DNA of 64,000 nucleotides from Xenorhabdus poinarii G6 (GCF_000968175.1 NZ_FO704551.1:1364001-1428000), one strand, 5' to 3'. Shown: positions 24,081 to 32,719, numbered from the stretch's first letter. Program-made: numbers and translations. The notes: generated by a model from the letters alone, not told the origin.

Positions 24081-24730
24081 AAATACAACAATTCGATTTT
24101 CATTCTGACCTGCTGCGGGCGATATTGTGGCAGTACGAAAACGCCCCGAAACTGAACACACTGGCGACCCGTAAAGCGGCCTATTTTGAGCAGAGTAATG
24201 TCGCGTTCTGGCGTAACTGGTATCGGGATGTGTTCAATATTGATACCGCTAATGATTTTGGGCTGGCAGTGTGGGCACGTATTCTCGATGTGTCACTGGG
24301 TATTGATGTTTCCCCTAGTGATAAAACCAAAATTGGGATTGGTTTTGGCAAAAAACGCAACTTCACGGGCAATTTCCGACGTAACAGTGATTATACCCTG
24401 ATGCTCACTGCCGAACAAAAACGCCTGATTATTCGTATGCGCTATTTCAACCTGACCCAAAGCCCGACGGTCACCAATATCAATCTCTTTTTAGAACGTT
24501 TTTTCTGGCGCAATGAGAGCAAGGTTTTCGTGCTCGACCCGCTCGACATGACCTACATGTATTACGTGTTTAATTTTAACCCGGATGAAAATCTCAGGGT
24601 ATTGCTGGAAAACTTTGACCTGATGCCGCGACCCTCTGGCGTGGGCGTTAAATTCCGTGTCGTCACCAAAAAAGCCTTTGGCTTCGGCCACAAACACACC
24701 AACTATCTGACAAGTAACTTCGGAGCTTAA
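24077..24730 (+). CDS. DUF2612 baseplate protein (wedge-tip/fibre attachment)
   Basis: The 217-residue protein fits DUF2612, found after baseplate J in many contractile prophages. Recognisable parts are FWRNWYRDVFNIDTANDFGLAVWARILDV, FGFGKKRNFTGNF-like sequence and EQKRLIIRMRYFNLTQSPTVTNIN. The last residues FGFGHKHTNYLTSNFGA are typical endings. It likely joins baseplate and tail fibre; this is from position. Confidence 0.8.
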   Translation: MKIQQFDFHSDLLRAILWQYENAPKLNTLATRKAAYFEQSNVAFWRNWYRDVFNIDTANDFGLAVWARILDVSLGIDVSPSDKTKIGIGFGKKRNFTGNFRRNSDYTLMLTAEQKRLIIRMRYFNLTQSPTVTNINLFLERFFWRNESKVFVLDPLDMTYMYYVFNFNPDENLRVLLENFDLMPRPSGVGVKFRVVTKKAFGFGHKHTNYLTSNFGA

Positions 24731-24734
24731 ATTC

Positions 24735-25922
24735 ATGACTAAAATTTTTAAAACCCCCTTCGCGGCGCAAGGGGACAGAGTTTCTATTCCTAACGAAGTC
24801 CAGCCTGACGGCTCAGTTTCCTACACGCAAGGCTACGGCTACGATTATGAACGTGACCAGAATACCGATCCGGCCGCGAAAGATATCGAACGCGAAAAAA
24901 TGAACGGCATGTTCCACGATATTACTGACGCCATCGGGGAAATACAGGCGTTTGGTGCAGCTCAATGGACAGTAGAGGCGCAACCGTACCCCCTGCGGGC
25001 GTTGACATATCACAAGCAAAAACTCTGGCAGTCTCGTATCGAGAACAACAAAGAAGAACCCGCAACGGGTAATGGCTGGATAGAACTGAAAGCCGACCTG
25101 ACGGCAGGTGATGTAGGTGCATATAACAAAGAAGAAGCCAGCCAGAAGTTTCAGCCGATGGGAAACTATACCCCGGCGGGCTACAGCTACGGTAAGGAGG
25201 AGTCGGATAACCGTTTTCAGCCAAAGGGTAATTACGCTCCAGCCGGTAACTACGCCGTGAAAGGTGACAGTTACATCAAATCAGAATCGGATGCGAAATA
25301 TCAGCCGATGGGGAATTACCTGACAGCTGGTTACAGCTACTCAAAGAACGAAAGTGACGGGCGTTATCAACCCAAAGGCAACTATGCGCCAGCGGGCAGT
25401 TATGCACCGAAAGGGGAAAGTTACACCAAATCAGAATCAGATTCCCGCTATCAGTCAAAAGGGAATTACGCCCCTGCCGGTAATTACGCCATCCGTGGGG
25501 AAAGTTATACCAGAGGCGAATCAGACGGACGATATCAGTCACGTGGTAACTACCAACCCACGGGGAATTATCAGCCAGCGGGGAATTATGCGGTCAGGGG
25601 GGAGTGTTATACCAGAGGGGAGAGTGATAGTCGGTATTTGCAACGTGATGCAGGTACTCGGAGAACACAAGAGACGGTTGTTTGGACAGGATGGGTTCAA
25701 GATAGTGGAACGATGAATTGCACTGAAAGTATAGCTGGTTGTTTAGTCTATATTAGAAACAGAAATGGTCGATATTTGCCTCTTGAAGTCCCAGTAGGTA
25801 GGCGTGTATTTGACACCCAATGGACAGGAGGTCAATGGGGCAGAATTGAATTTATACCACCATCAACTTTGGTGTGGCAAGATGGCGGGCAAGTGATGGA
25901 TCAAGTGGTATTATCAAAATAG
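24735..25922 (+). CDS. Tail fibre protein with tandem NYxPAG repeats
   Basis: The 395-residue protein is the last phage structural gene and the likely receptor-binding fibre. The first 130 residues form the baseplate-binding part. Residues about 130-300 are repeats of roughly 10-30 residues built on QPKGNYAPAGNYA and SYTKSESDxRY, the pattern of trimeric fibre shafts. The C-terminal 90 residues (from ETVVWTGWVQDSG) are a distinct globular tip with a Trp-rich end. No fibre assembly chaperone follows. Confidence 0.85.
   Translation: MTKIFKTPFAAQGDRVSIPNEVQPDGSVSYTQGYGYDYERDQNTDPAAKDIEREKMNGMFHDITDAIGEIQAFGAAQWTVEAQPYPLRALTYHKQKLWQSRIENNKEEPATGNGWIELKADLTAGDVGAYNKEEASQKFQPMGNYTPAGYSYGKEESDNRFQPKGNYAPAGNYAVKGDSYIKSESDAKYQPMGNYLTAGYSYSKNESDGRYQPKGNYAPAGSYAPKGESYTKSESDSRYQSKGNYAPAGNYAIRGESYTRGESDGRYQSRGNYQPTGNYQPAGNYAVRGECYTRGESDSRYLQRDAGTRRTQETVVWTGWVQDSGTMNCTESIAGCLVYIRNRNGRYLPLEVPVGRRVFDTQWTGGQWGRIEFIPPSTLVWQDGGQVMDQVVLSK
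25115..25645 (+). repeat. Tandem coding repeats in the tail fibre shaft
   Basis: The DNA for the fibre shaft repeats units such as GGTAATTACGCCCCAGCCGG-like and GAATCAGACnnnCGnTATCAG-like segments many times, with imperfect copies. The number of units could change by recombination and vary fibre length. Confidence 0.7.
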
Positions 25923-25972
25923 AAAATATAATAGTGAAATATAGCGGTGAAAAAGTACGCCGCTATTTTAAC

Positions 25973-27127
25973 CTATTTATTATTTATATCCAATTCAAAT
26001 TCTTTAATAAATAAATTATAGTTCATTGTTTCTTTTGACCATTTCAGTGCATTCTTACTCATAGATTCATATAAATCAGGATTTTTGAATAAACGCTCAA
26101 CTGCATCAGCACAATCAACATGAGAGAGCAATTTTGGCTCTGTTAACTGATCATTTATCGGGTCATATACCTGATGAGGAAAATCTATATCGATATCAGT
26201 GAGGCTCTTATGTTCATCAATTGAAACGGTAGGTTTTAGTCCTATACCGCAGTAACCATCTTTAACGGCTTCAGGCTGACCGTCGATAAAAGGAAAAATG
26301 ACAGGAACAGCGTTACTGAGTGCTTCTATACATGATAATCCAAATGGTTCTGTAATTGGGGTACTCAAATATATATCCACTTTATTATAAAAGACACTCA
26401 TATCAGAGCAATATCCCATAAAGATAATATTGTTTTCCATACCCAGTTTATGGACTAAAACCCTTAGCGCTTGTTCATCCTCGCCATTTCCAGCTATCAA
26501 TAACTGGACATTTATCCCTCTGCTAATTAATTCATTCGCAGCCAGAATTGAAACGCTGATACCTTTTAATCCAACCAATCTAGAAGCAGTTCCCAGAATA
26601 ATTTCATTTTTATTATTAATTGATTTTTCTGATATAGAAATATCTTTAGGTAGTCTATTGATTATTTTATTAATAATAAAATCAGGGTGAAATCTTAGCA
26701 TCATGATTCTTTTTGATGCTTCCGATACAGCTATTGCACCATCAATCATATTGAAGAAATCTAATGTTCTTCCATTTATTGGGTATCGCCAAGAGCATCC
26801 ATGATCATAATAAATGATAGTGGTATTCTTTGGTTTTCTTGATAGCCTAGGAACAAAATCCCAAATAATAGTTTTATCTGCTTTCGTTTTTTCTATTTTC
26901 TTTGTTAGCGCTATTTTTCTCAGGAAAGTAGGGTATTTTATTGAAGTCGATCCAATTCTATTAGCGTAATTAATCTTAAAGCTCTGTAGTTCGGAGATTA
27001 GGTTTTCGTTCAAAATGTTACTTGTACATAAAATCTCATTTTCGAAAGAACTATTTTTCAAATATTCAAGAAAAAGTCGTTCTGCACCACCAAATCCTTG
27101 CAGGTTAATTAAATGTAATATTTTCAA
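25973..27127 (-). CDS. GT4-family glycosyltransferase, probable prophage surface-modification gene
   Basis: The 384-residue protein is a family-4 (GT-B fold) glycosyltransferase. The N-terminal domain starts KILHLINLQGFGGAERLFLEYL, with the Gly-Gly-Ala-Glu loop of the acceptor site. The C-terminal domain has GTASRLVGLKGISVSI, LLIAGNGEDEQALRVL and the E-x7-E nucleotide-sugar motif in TEPFGLSCIEALSNAVPVI. No membrane helix is visible, so it is likely cytosolic. Its DNA is AT-rich compared with the tail genes. Lying between the fibre and the attachment site on the opposite strand, it looks like cargo that alters lipopolysaccharide; the sugar is unknown. Confidence 0.75.
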   Translation of the reverse strand: MKILHLINLQGFGGAERLFLEYLKNSSFENEILCTSNILNENLISELQSFKINYANRIGSTSIKYPTFLRKIALTKKIEKTKADKTIIWDFVPRLSRKPKNTTIIYYDHGCSWRYPINGRTLDFFNMIDGAIAVSEASKRIMMLRFHPDFIINKIINRLPKDISISEKSINNKNEIILGTASRLVGLKGISVSILAANELISRGINVQLLIAGNGEDEQALRVLVHKLGMENNIIFMGYCSDMSVFYNKVDIYLSTPITEPFGLSCIEALSNAVPVIFPFIDGQPEAVKDGYCGIGLKPTVSIDEHKSLTDIDIDFPHQVYDPINDQLTEPKLLSHVDCADAVERLFKNPDLYESMSKNALKWSKETMNYNLFIKEFELDINNK

Positions 27128-27467
27128 CTAAATATCCTCTTAGGCTTAATACGGTTAGCCCATATTACCATATTAATTAACTTCCCCTAACATGTGATCG
27201 GAATTTTCTTAATCTGTGAAGTGCGCATGCAGTTACATCATTTACTGTTATTAAATGGGATTATCACTGAATGGGATTAGTGAGAGGTGCAAATATTGCG
27301 GCATTGGTGGGGTGGGGGAATGAGGATTGTGAGTAAAATACGGTTATCAAAACCAAGATAACATCTTATTAAATCATCTAGTTATATATGGGCGATTCTT
27401 GGTTTTCTGGTGTTTTAAAATAAAAATAAAATCAATTAATTCAAAATATTATGAGTGGTTTGGCTAT
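27128..27467. other. AT-rich right end of the prophage, no gene seen
   Basis: This 340-base stretch holds the upstream region of the glycosyltransferase and the terminal phage DNA before the icd fragment. A GTTATC/GATAAC hairpin occurs near 27343-27362. No open frame here is convincing. Confidence 0.5.
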
Positions 27468-27635
27468 CTACTGCTGCGCCACATGGGATGGTTTGAAGCC
27501 GCTGACCTCATCGTTAAGGGAATGGAAGGAGCGATTGCAGCCAAGACCGTCACTTATGATTTTGAACGCCTGATGGATGATGCTAAGCTACTGAAATGCA
27601 GTGAGTTTGGCGACGCCATCATCTCTCACATGTAA
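27468..27635 (+). pseudogene. icd: Displaced 3' end of icd (isocitrate dehydrogenase), prophage right attachment site
   Basis: These 168 bases encode [19 protein letters not shown] then [20 protein letters not shown] and [16 protein letters not shown] before a stop, almost identical to the C terminus of E. coli Icd. The frame upstream (from 27399) is unrelated AT-rich sequence. There is no start or catalytic domain, so it is a fragment. The same arrangement (icdC) marks the far junction of e14, which enters icd about 165 bases from its end. The intact icd, with a phage-supplied 3' end, should lie at the other end of the prophage. Confidence 0.92.
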
Positions 27636-27657
27636 TTGATTTCATCGATGAATAGAT

Positions 27658-27685
27658 AACGGGAGCTTAATGGTTCCCGTTTTTT
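27658..27685 (+). terminator. Terminator of the original icd gene
   Basis: A 7-bp stem AACGGGA/TCCCGTT with a 10-base loop is followed by six T residues, 22 bases after the icd fragment stop. It is the host terminator now separated from the gene. Confidence 0.8.
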
Positions 27686-27848
27686 ATTGTCATATTAGTG
27701 AGTTAATTTCACGCTGAGCTTTTGTCCTGATAAGATTGACATATTGATGTTATGAACAGACCGTACCCGGTGAATATCCATACAATATTTACTTAATTTA
27801 CGGAGGTAATATATACTGCCGCCCCGCTTCGATGGACTGAAGAATGAT

Positions 27849-28184
27849 ATGCTAAAAAATTTACTATTATTATCTACACTTGCTCTGTCTGGTTGTGTAT
27901 TTAATCAAATACCAACCGATAATTTAACATCACTCCGTGATAACGAACTATGCCTGGCTCTTGGTGAAAATGCAGATAATGGCGATACGACTCTCAGAAT
28001 CTTAGATGAAATAAGATTCCGAGAAGGTGTTATCGACATGGACAAATGCCATGCACTTGAAATGTCAGTAAGAAAAAGAGAGGCTAATTTTCGTGATCCC
28101 AGTGCATGGTCACGTGAAATGGCAGAACAATCCAGAATAACGCAAGGAATAATCAAACAATTACAGCAAATGGGTAAAATTTAG
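27849..28184 (+). CDS. Small lipoprotein of unknown function
   Basis: The 111-residue product has a lipoprotein signal (MLKNLLLLSTLALSGC, lipidated Cys16) followed by a polar, helical mature part. The residue after Cys is Val, so outer-membrane sorting is expected. Two cysteines (NELCLAL and DKCHAL) could form a disulfide. No family is recognised. It stands alone between the icd terminator and a DUF2007 gene. Confidence 0.7.
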   Translation: MLKNLLLLSTLALSGCVFNQIPTDNLTSLRDNELCLALGENADNGDTTLRILDEIRFREGVIDMDKCHALEMSVRKREANFRDPSAWSREMAEQSRITQGIIKQLQQMGKI

Positions 28185-28310
28185 TGACGGAGCGAAGGTG
28201 CATTCATACTTAGACTGCGCCTTATCTTGCTCTAGCCACCGAAGAAAATTGTCAGGTGTGGGTGATCATAGGTTATACTGGTTAATAAACCATCTGATTA
28301 CGGTGAGTTT

Positions 28311-28712
28311 ATGTGGAATTGTGATCCTCAAAGAGGAAGTATGCGGTTATTGGCAAATTTCCTGTCGCCGATAGATGCCCACATTATCTTGGGTAGAATG
28401 TTGTCAGAAGATATTTATGCTGTGGTCATCGATGAAAATATTGTCTGGAATAACTATATGTATTCTCAGGCATTTGGGGGTGTTAAACTGCTTGTTCATC
28501 ATTTAGATGCAGAACGCGCACAAATGATATTGATTGAAATTGAAGAGAATAAATTTTTATTAGATAAAACAGCATATAAGAGTAATAATAAGAAAAAATC
28601 AACTCTTCAATATCGCTCCTCGGTGTTAATAAATACTTTTTTAGTCCTTTTCTTGTTTTTAATATTTGGTATAGCATTGCCGCTAAAAGCTGAAATGCAT
28701 TCTTCTATTTAA
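28311..28712 (+). CDS. DUF2007-domain membrane protein
   Basis: Residues about 10-80 show the DUF2007 pattern (LSPIDAHIILGRMLSEDIYAVVIDENIVWNN ... SQAFGGVKLLVHHLDAERAQMIL), a small fold resembling PII-type signal domains. A hydrophobic helix (about residues 105-125) near the C terminus anchors it in the inner membrane. The ATG at 28311 follows GGTGAG; an internal ATG at 28341 is possible. The family is thought to sense or signal, but no ligand is known. Confidence 0.72.
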   Translation: MWNCDPQRGSMRLLANFLSPIDAHIILGRMLSEDIYAVVIDENIVWNNYMYSQAFGGVKLLVHHLDAERAQMILIEIEENKFLLDKTAYKSNNKKKSTLQYRSSVLINTFLVLFLFLIFGIALPLKAEMHSSI

Positions 28713-28770
28713 TATTGTTACTATTAAATTAATTTTATTTAATGTGTTTGATAAGCACCGGATCATAGCA

Positions 28771-28856
28771 TGATCATCATTCAACATGATGATTAATGAT
28801 CGTTTGAACGGAAAAGGGTGACGATGTAGAGCGACAACGATAAGTTAGCCGCTCTA
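28771..28856. repeat. Two perfect inverted repeats in an intergenic region
   Basis: ATCATCAT/ATGATGAT near 28771-28791 and GTAGAGCG/CGCTCTAC near 28824-28856 are perfect 8-bp stems. The second lies just after the stop of the minus-strand periplasmic gene and may be its terminator, although no T-run follows. Confidence 0.35.
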
Positions 28857-28862
28857 CAGGAT

Positions 28863-29234
28863 CTATTTTGTTGCTTCAGAGAGGGCATGCTTTGTTTGTG
28901 CTTTGCATGCGTCGATAGATTTAACCAGCGATTCGTCAAAATGACGAGGGCTTGGGAAAACGTGTTTATTTTTCCTGATTTCTGAGACAGTTTGTTTGAT
29001 AGAGGCAATAAATTCATCCTGATTGCTATGGATCTCTTTAAGAGAGAATCCCTTATTGCGTAATTCGCTGAGGGCTTTTTGAGCTATTGCGTCTGGGGAA
29101 TCATGGGTTTTAAATGCTGCTACAGAGGCGGTTCCAAATAAGCGACAATAAGTTTCTGCGGTTTTATCGACATTAGCATGTGCAGCATATGGAAAGAGTG
29201 AAGCAAGGAAAAGCGGCAATAAAAGACGTTTCAT
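28863..29234 (-). CDS. Periplasmic protein of unknown function
   Basis: The 123-residue product has a clean signal peptide (MKRLLLPLFLASLFPYAAHA) and a helical mature part with two cysteines (AETYCRLFG and SIDACKAQ) that probably pair. It carries Lys- and Glu-rich helices and no known motif. A ribosome site (GAGGAAAT) precedes the ATG. It neighbours the lysozyme-inhibitor gene, with which it shares orientation but not an operon (gap about 130 bases). Confidence 0.65.
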   Translation of the reverse strand: MKRLLLPLFLASLFPYAAHANVDKTAETYCRLFGTASVAAFKTHDSPDAIAQKALSELRNKGFSLKEIHSNQDEFIASIKQTVSEIRKNKHVFPSPRHFDESLVKSIDACKAQTKHALSEATK

Positions 29235-29368
29235 AATTTCCTCTTGATCGGCTATACCATCATCGTGGTAATAACGTTAACTGGAATGACAACATTAACA
29301 ATAGTACATAATCTAATGTTTGTGCCGAATCTCAGTGCATCGTTATTTTGATTTAATGGGGCGTTTAT

Positions 29369-29848
29369 TTAAGGTTGCTGTTCTACGCATTTCCCCCTTT
29401 TACAGATTGCACGAAGCACCTTTATGGGATCATTATTTTCGTTTATATGGATGCGGGTAAGCAGCCGGACATTTTTTTCACTCACCTTGAGCGCATCAAC
29501 TTCAAGATAACGCCCAGAACCCGCAGTCAGTTTGGAAACGATGAGTTCTTTGACGCCATCACCATCAATGTCAGCAAAGTTAATCCGCGGATGTCCATTA
29601 TCTTCAAACACTGAACCGTCTCGTTCAAAGATTGCGCCAGTAACAAAGTCGATGAGTTCTTTATCCTTAAAAATAGCGATAGAATAGCTGCCTATTGATG
29701 CGCTTTCCAAATCCCCTGTTGACAGAACAGCAAATCGTTTATCTGGTAAGTTAATCAATTTCCCCTCCCTTGCGCTCGCCGGCGTTGATAGTGATAGGGT
29801 CAATAGCGTAGAAATCGCGATAGTTTTAATGATATTACTGATACGCAT
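29369..29848 (-). CDS. pliI: PliI-type periplasmic inhibitor of invertebrate lysozyme
   Basis: The 159-residue product has a signal peptide (MRISNIIKTIAISTLLTLSL through SASA-like cleavage). The mature part reads RFAVLSTGDLESASIGSYSI, DFVTGAIFERDGSV, INFADIDGDGVKELIVSKL, TAGSGRYLEVDAL, the pattern of PliI from Aeromonas, including the SGxxY loop that enters the lysozyme active site. PliI proteins block invertebrate-type lysozymes. The ATG at 29848 follows GGAG; a frame extension to 29884 is less likely. A role in insects or nematodes is inferred. Confidence 0.72.
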   Translation of the reverse strand: MRISNIIKTIAISTLLTLSLSTPASAREGKLINLPDKRFAVLSTGDLESASIGSYSIAIFKDKELIDFVTGAIFERDGSVFEDNGHPRINFADIDGDGVKELIVSKLTAGSGRYLEVDALKVSEKNVRLLTRIHINENNDPIKVLRAICKRGKCVEQQP

Positions 29849-30120
29849 AAGCAATGCTCCATTGTGTGTTGTTTTATTTAACAAATATCAGGGTGAGATT
29901 TAATCGTAGCACGAATTTGGCGAGTTTATATTCAATAGAAAGGTTGATGCCAAATCGGATCTCTTCCGTATTAAGATATCTGTCTTGAAATGATTGCTTT
30001 GAAATAGTGATTTTGAGAAATAGTACGGAATTCACCAAGAAATGTTAATTTTATTTATTGTTTTTTGCATCAACGGGAGCAGTCACTCCCGTCTTCATTA
30101 AGAGCAACATATAGTCAGTA

Positions 30121-30312
30121 CTATGTACTGTTTTTTTCTATTTTTTCCACAATCTTATTGTATTCTTTCCAAACAACGGATAATGGTGAGTTTAAACAGC
30201 AGATAGAGATTGAACCCCCTGTTGCAGGATGATACTCATACTTCGATTTTCCCCTATAAACTCTTTTGGGTAATATGTTGTCTGCTGGGTTTTTTCTTTT
30301 TCGTTTTAACAT
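30121..30312 (-). pseudogene. N-terminal remnant of a phage integrase
   Basis: The 63-residue frame (MLKRKRKNPADNILPKRVYR then GKSKYEYHPATGGSISICCL and SVVWKEYNKIVE) looks like the arm-DNA-binding start of tyrosine recombinases of prophages. A GAGG site precedes the ATG at 30312, but the protein ends before the core-binding and catalytic domains, so it is a remnant or truncated. A hairpin (ACGGGAG/CTCCCGT) lies at about 30072-30091. The similarity is by pattern only. Confidence 0.45.
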
Positions 30313-30315
30313 CAA

Positions 30316-31088
30316 TTATAACCTCATTTGTAGATTATCTGATGGCCAGATAGTGGATTTTAATATTTTATTAAATGATTAGTTGTTGCCTTCCTGCTGC
30401 AAAAAAACAACTGGAAATGTTAATATTGGATGGTCGCTTTTTCCAACTATCACCGTATTAAAATTTAATAATCTCATTTGAAGAAAATCATTGCTATATG
30501 TTTTCTTAAATATTGGAAACTTCAAAATTAAATTTTGTAATTAAGCCAAATTTCATAATGAATACTGTGATTACTACATGGGTGATATCGCTGTGCATGA
30601 TTATCTGTAGTCATTTTATGCAGTTTGTCTGTTGTGATACCAATCACGTTTTATTAACACGTGTTATTAATAGGGTTATTTTTATTGGCTTTGTTTATTA
30701 TTGGTTTTGTTTTTGCTGTTGATATGTTTTCTATTTTGAGGTCAATTGTTAATTAAATTATTTCTTTTTCTTATGAATTAAAGAGGATTAATCCTATTGT
30801 TATTGTTTGCTAAATGCAATTATCCAGCTTGAAATAAGGAATTGAGTAATTGTGAATAAAAAATAAATGTTCATAAATGCTAAAGTAAATGTAAAAATTT
30901 CATTAAAAGTTACACATTGAAATAGATATTGTGTTACATTCTTTTCGTTTTACTGGCCGGTATCTCTGTGTCTTGTACACAGAATTGTGTTACTTGTTAA
31001 TTATAAAAGGAATTAAGCACAATAAAATTTTGCGGATGCTGCATTATGGATGGTCAGCTAATGTTTGCTAATGTAAGGGGAAAATATC
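30316..31088. other. AT-rich intergenic leader upstream of the alanine symporter
   Basis: This 770-base stretch has no convincing gene. It includes an AT-rich 69-codon open frame that I reject and a TCTGTG/CACAGA inverted repeat at about 30965-30983 roughly 105 bases before the symporter start. The symporter promoter must lie here. Confidence 0.5.
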
Positions 31089-32543
31089 TTGACGGATCTG
31101 ATTAACTTCGCTAACAACATTCTTTGGGACTACGTACTAATATATCTACTTCTTGGGGTCGGTCTCTATTTCACACTGCGTTCTGGTCTTATACAACTTC
31201 GTCATTTTGGCCACATGTTTTCAGTCCTGAGAAAGAGTAAAAAGTCAGATAGTTCTGGCATTTCATCTTTTCAGGCTTTATGTACCAGTCTTGCTGCTCG
31301 TGTAGGAACCGGGAACTTAGCAGGGGTTGCCATTGCCATTACGGCCGGCGGGCCAGGTGCTATTTTCTGGATGTGGGTAGTTGCATTTATTGGTATGGCA
31401 ACGGCCTTTGTGGAAAGCACGCTTGCCCAGTTGTACAAGACGAAAGACGATCAAGGAAATTATCGCGGTGGCCCAGCCTACTATATGGAAAAAGGGTTGA
31501 AGAAGCGATGGATGGGCGTGCTGTTTTCATTCTTTCTGATTATCGCGTTTGGTCTTGTATTCAATGCTGTTCAGGCAAATTCAATTGCGGAAGCGGCTGC
31601 CTTTGCCTTTCATATCAAACCAGTTTATGTCGGTATAGTCTTAGTCATTATTAGTGGCACAATTATTTTCGGCGGGTTGCGCTCTATCGCCAGAGTCGCG
31701 GAATTAGTTGTACCGTTTATGGCCTCTGCTTATTTTATATTGGCGCTTTGGGTTGTTGGTCACAATATTGAACGCATTCCAGAGGTCTTTGCATTAATTT
31801 TCAAAAGTGCTTTTGGCCTTCAGGAGGCAGTCGCCGGAACATTAGGTTACGGTGTTGCTCAGGCAATGATGCAAGGGGTTCAACGCGGATTATTTTCGAA
31901 TGAAGCGGGAATGGGTTCTGCACCTAATGCGGCTGCATCGGCCTCTCCCTATCCTCCACATCCAGCCTCTCAGGGGTATGTACAGATGTTGGGGGTATTT
32001 ATGGATACTATCGTTATCTGTAGTGCAACGGCTGTGATTATCCTTTCTTCCGGCGTCCTTAACGAAAATGTGACTGCAATCAGCGGAATTGAATTGACTC
32101 AGCGTGCATTGTCATCCGCGGTTGGGCATTGGGGAACCATGTTTGTTGCCATTGCCATTTTCTTCTTCGCTTTTACCTCGATTATTGCTAATTACGCCTA
32201 CGCCGAAAGTAACATGATATTCTTAGAACGTAACCATACTGCGGGTTTATTTATTCTGCGGTTGGCGGCGTTGGGAATGGTTATGTTTGGTACATTGGCA
32301 GAAGTCCCTCTGGTTTGGAATATGGCGAATCTATCAATGGCATGTATGGCGATTGTTAACCTGATTGCCATCCTTCTCTTGTCAGGTATCGCAATGAAGC
32401 TGGCGAAAGATTATAACCAGCAGAGGAAATCAGGAAAGTTGCCAACGTTTAATATCAACGATTATCCCGAGATTCAACAGCAAGTTGAGAAAGGTATTTG
32501 GGATGATAACGTATTGCATAACGGTGAGAAGAGTCAAAGCTGA
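31089..32543 (+). CDS. Sodium:alanine symporter (AGCS family)
   Basis: The 484-residue protein is a member of the alanine/glycine:cation symporter family, with about eleven membrane helices. Diagnostic stretches are SSFQALCTSLAARVGTGNLAGVAIAI near residue 60, GGPAYYMEKGL near 130 and GVQRGLFSNEAGMGSAPNAAASA near 270. It imports alanine or glycine with Na+. The start is TTG at 31089, preceded by AAGGGG. A terminator follows. It is not in an operon. Confidence 0.9.
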   Translation: MTDLINFANNILWDYVLIYLLLGVGLYFTLRSGLIQLRHFGHMFSVLRKSKKSDSSGISSFQALCTSLAARVGTGNLAGVAIAITAGGPGAIFWMWVVAFIGMATAFVESTLAQLYKTKDDQGNYRGGPAYYMEKGLKKRWMGVLFSFFLIIAFGLVFNAVQANSIAEAAAFAFHIKPVYVGIVLVIISGTIIFGGLRSIARVAELVVPFMASAYFILALWVVGHNIERIPEVFALIFKSAFGLQEAVAGTLGYGVAQAMMQGVQRGLFSNEAGMGSAPNAAASASPYPPHPASQGYVQMLGVFMDTIVICSATAVIILSSGVLNENVTAISGIELTQRALSSAVGHWGTMFVAIAIFFFAFTSIIANYAYAESNMIFLERNHTAGLFILRLAALGMVMFGTLAEVPLVWNMANLSMACMAIVNLIAILLLSGIAMKLAKDYNQQRKSGKLPTFNINDYPEIQQQVEKGIWDDNVLHNGEKSQS

Positions 32544-32606
32544 TACTGAAATGTTTCTCTTGAGAGCCTCAGTAACTGAATATCACCTAAATCAGTGAAC
32601 TTGATT

Positions 32607-32646
32607 AGCCAGTCATTCTATCGTTCTGCGAATGGCTGGCTTTTTT
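32607..32646 (+). terminator. Terminator after the alanine symporter
   Basis: A 12-bp stem (AGCCAGTCATTC/GAATGGCTGGCT, one G-T pair) with an 11-base loop and six T residues ends the transcript. Confidence 0.8.
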
Positions 32647-32719
32647 ATGCTTAACAATATACGGATGAAGTAAAAAACATCACATCTATTTAGTCTTGCT
32701 CAATATAATTATCATTATG

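Noticed and set aside
25115..25645. CRISPR-like repeats
   Set aside because: The repeats are coding, imperfect and in frame with the fibre protein, with no unique spacers.
27399..27467. Upstream extension of the icd fragment as a complete gene
   Set aside because: The extra residues are unrelated to Icd, and there is no ribosome site; the frame is open by chance across the junction.
30513..30722. 69-codon Cys/Phe-rich frame
   Set aside because: It starts at TTG without a ribosome site, lies in very AT-rich DNA and has random hydrophobic composition.
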